From Gammaproteobacteria bacterium (GTDB taxonomy: Bacteria > Pseudomonadota > Gammaproteobacteria > Burkholderiales > Burkholderiaceae_B), in assembly GCA_018815245.1 (NCBI GenBank), contig JAHIXK010000002.1, forward strand, positions 338,502-402,501: a stretch of 64,000 nt of DNA, in the 5' to 3' direction. The first letter of the stretch is position 1. Every line of letters begins with the position of its first letter. Below the pieces are notes generated by a model. It worked only from the letters and a program-made list of their open reading frames with translations, did no database searches and had not been told where the DNA came from. Below are positions 63,737-64,000 of the stretch, one piece after another. The position numbers and the translations under genes are program-made.

Positions 63737-63765
63737 GGCCCGCACCGACAAAATCAATGCGGGCC
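63737..63765 (-). terminator. Hairpin downstream of tuf
   Basis: GGCCCGCA (63737-63744) and TGCGGGCC (63758-63765) form a GC-rich 8-bp stem with a 13-base loop, 13 bases after the tuf stop. The tail AACTTTG is only weakly U-rich, so termination may be partial and let transcription run into rpsJ. Confidence 0.55.
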
Positions 63766-63778
63766 GCTTCCAAGTCTA

Positions 63779-64000
63779 TTACTTGGTAATTTTCGCCACT
63801 ACGCCGGCGCCCACTGTACGACCGCCTTCGCGAATCGCGAAACGCAAGCCTTCTTCCATCGCGATCGGGGCGATCAATTCTACATTGATCGACACGTTGT
63901 CGCCTGGCAATACCATTTCCTTGCCTTCGGGCAGGCTGATTGAGCCCGTTACGTCGGTGGTACGGAAATAGAACTGTGGACGGTAGTTGTTAAAGAATGG
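63779..64000 (-). CDS. tuf: Elongation factor Tu, C-terminal part (gene continues beyond window)
   Basis: The last 73 residues, from [19 protein letters not shown] to AKITK. This is domain 3 of EF-Tu, including [20 protein letters not shown] and [19 protein letters not shown]-Tu with GTP delivers aminoacyl-tRNA to the ribosome. tuf immediately before rpsJ is the usual str-S10 junction. Confidence 0.97.
   Translation of the reverse strand, partial: PFFNNYRPQFYFRTTDVTGSISLPEGKEMVLPGDNVSINVELIAPIAMEEGLRFAIREGGRTVGAGVVAKITK

Overview
The window is a chromosomal segment of a betaproteobacterium, most likely a member of the Burkholderiales of moderate GC. The evidence is the set of syntenies: ssb beside an MFS gene and divergent from uvrA; pilMNOPQ-aroK-aroB-dgt-gltB-gltD in one direction; System II cytochrome c maturation (resB-ccsB) next to cytochrome c4, engB and hemB; and a ribosomal S10-spc-alpha cluster that carries infA between secY and rpmJ. 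A Limnobacter-like organism would fit, but the sequence read by eye does not settle the genus.

Left part (1-9.4 kb, rightward): the distal half of an exopolysaccharide locus of the EpsE/EpsF/EpsG/EpsL type. It holds an outer-membrane barrel (cut by the window edge), a secreted export channel protein, a chain-length regulator, its cytoplasmic ATPase partner, an O-antigen-ligase-like polymerase, a flippase and two glycosyltransferases. Several genes overlap by ATGA or GTGA. A convergent gene for a 508-residue secreted protein of unknown function closes the locus.

11-19 kb: housekeeping and single genes. These are a fumarylacetoacetate hydrolase family enzyme, a small secreted four-cysteine protein, ssb, an MFS exporter, uvrA, an MscS-type channel, and an orphan gene that looks like a degenerate protein kinase followed by a nested palindrome.

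19-34 kb (leftward): type IV pilus assembly genes pilM-N-O-P-Q run with overlaps into aroK-aroB-dgt. A REP-associated transposase (RAYT) homologue that has lost its catalytic residues follows, then gltB-gltD for glutamate synthase. 34-38 kb: PBP1a (mrcA), frataxin cyaY, and the divergent lptM whose start codon overlaps that of cyaY, then lysA. 38-49.5 kb: ccsB-resB, cytochrome c4, engB-hemB-corA, and a leftward group of ABC ATPase, ABC-2 permease, cutA and dsbD.

Right part (49.7-64 kb, leftward): the ribosomal protein superoperon from the end of tuf through rpsJ ... rplQ, with secY, infA and rpoA. A terminator follows rplQ, a hairpin marks the S10/spc boundary, and a likely internal promoter precedes a 5' hairpin between rpsJ and rplC. 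No tRNA, rRNA, CRISPR array, intact insertion sequence or prophage is visible. No clearly new multi-gene system was found. The best leads are the catalytically dead RAYT homologue, the pseudokinase-like orphan, the secreted unknown beside the polysaccharide genes, and several leader or boundary RNA structures.
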